From Patescibacteria group bacterium (GTDB lineage: Bacteria > Patescibacteriota > JABMPQ01), in assembly GCA_018818965.1 (NCBI GenBank), contig JAHJQX010000043.1:1-58975 (forward strand): a stretch of 58,975 nt of DNA. The letters are read 5' to 3'. The position numbers and the translations under genes were made by a program. How positions within the stretch are numbered: position 1 is the first letter of the stretch; each line of letters starts with the position of its first letter. Below, piece by piece: positions 58,489 through 58,975 of the stretch. The notes beneath the pieces were generated by a model. The model was not told where the DNA came from. It did not search any database and was given only the letters and a program-made list of their open reading frames with translations.

Positions 58489-58896
58489 ATGGACGGAATC
58501 AGCGCTGTTCAAAGACTGGTTGGTATAATTCATCGTCTGCATGATGGAACGATCAACTTCAACGAAGCCAAGGGGCAAGCCTATAAAGTATTTCGGGACG
58601 TAGAAACCGTTTTGGATGAAAGTATGTTTAATCTGGCTTTCCCTGTCTTGGTCGAATACTTTTTTGACCCGGCGAAAAAAGTCAGAGCGATTCTGCAAAG
58701 AAAGGAAATCTCAAGAGACGACTTGTTGGCCGGACATCGTTTCGTGAGAAAATCAGAACTTACAAAGATGATGTTTTTGAGTAACCGATACCCAAGGTCT
58801 TTGCTTGTTAAGTCCGCCGCGAACCTGCTCGGTTTCATGCAGCAGAATCCGCTACCGTTCAGTTTTGGGTGCTTTTTTGAGGGAGATATTGGATAG
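58489..58896 (+). CDS. Unknown 135-residue protein, isolated plus-strand gene
   Basis: The start at 58489 is supported by AAGGAGGAG just upstream. The protein is mostly helical (SAVQRLVGIIHRLHDGTINF, FNLAFPVLVEYFFDPAKKV) and ends with a hydrophobic stretch (LLGFMQQNPLPFSFGCFFEG). I do not recognise a family; the start resembles small proteins that bind to other proteins rather than enzymes. Its GC content is higher than the neighbours but lower than in the other isolated genes. It has its own promoter. No clear terminator is seen in the last 79 bases. Confidence 0.7.
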   Translation: MDGISAVQRLVGIIHRLHDGTINFNEAKGQAYKVFRDVETVLDESMFNLAFPVLVEYFFDPAKKVRAILQRKEISRDDLLAGHRFVRKSELTKMMFLSNRYPRSLLVKSAANLLGFMQQNPLPFSFGCFFEGDIG

Positions 58897-58975
58897 CTTA
58901 AGGTTTCTTTTTAATGTCTTCTCTAGTGAGGTTTTGCCATTTAAGTGTTTAAATCTCTGGCAGCAATCAGTAAAG

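Noticed and set aside
1-58975. CRISPR array or rRNA operon
   Set aside because: No regularly spaced identical repeats and no rRNA sequence were seen.

Overview
The window looks like a piece of a Candidate Phyla Radiation (Patescibacteria) genome, probably from the Falkowbacteria/Kuenenbacteria/Magasanikbacteria side. This placement is an inference from gene content: a group 3b-type NiFe hydrogenase, a DUF5674 gene, stand-alone PEP-utilizing 'mobile' domain proteins, tRNA genes without encoded CCA, many short AT-rich genes and few biosynthetic pathways. Nearly all genes lie on the minus strand in tightly packed operons. The exceptions are a native HD-domain gene, a GIY-YIG gene, two tRNAs, and five isolated plus-strand genes that carry their own promoters.

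Layout. 1-2052: start of secD and a secreted FG-GAP/L,D-transpeptidase fusion. 2281-2748: first isolated plus-strand gene. 2797-19238: a NiFe hydrogenase locus in transcription order beta, gamma, hypC, EamA transporter, a protein of unknown function, methyltransferase, delta, then about 8.5 kb of unrelated genes, then the alpha subunit, a short hypA and lgt. The intervening block holds a kinase-like protein, an HNH protein, an Eco47II-like restriction-modification pair, KilA-N and Bro-N proteins, GNAT sequences and small conserved genes. Three consecutive spacers at the 5' end of the hydrogenase operon contain long inverted repeats. 19398-19652: second isolated gene. 19726-30453: DsbA-like thioredoxin, TIM-barrel protein, a Gld-like ABC exporter set, presenilin-like protease, lipoprotein, nnrD, phosphoesterase and a DUF5674 pair. 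30658-32142: third isolated gene (M20 amidohydrolase).

32352-45893 is the most unusual part: a divergent carbamoyltransferase gene, then eight consecutive paralogous genes (33301-44701). Each ends in a phosphohistidine swivelling domain of the PEP synthase type with the His kept, but none has the ATP-grasp or PEP-binding domain. A baeRF10-like release-factor relative lies upstream. 46247-47557: fourth isolated gene (PLP aminotransferase), followed by tRNA-Gly(CCC) and tRNA-Thr(CGT) flanked by two related tRNA-like hairpin elements. 48144-53236: HD hydrolase, parvulin isomerase, FtsB-like protein, PH-domain protein and lepA. 53648-58125: two modular surface proteins, small genes, a HAD phosphatase and a lamin-tail surface protein. 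58489-58896: fifth isolated gene.

How the parts may work together. The hydrogenase subunits form a cytoplasmic NAD(P)-linked enzyme. The eight swivel-domain proteins are probably co-translated and may share one phosphoryl donor encoded elsewhere. The isolated plus-strand genes have TTGACA-type promoters where one is legible, strong ribosome-binding sites, mostly structured leaders and mostly their own terminators. Four of the five are clearly richer in GC than their surroundings, which suggests separate acquisition of single-gene units.
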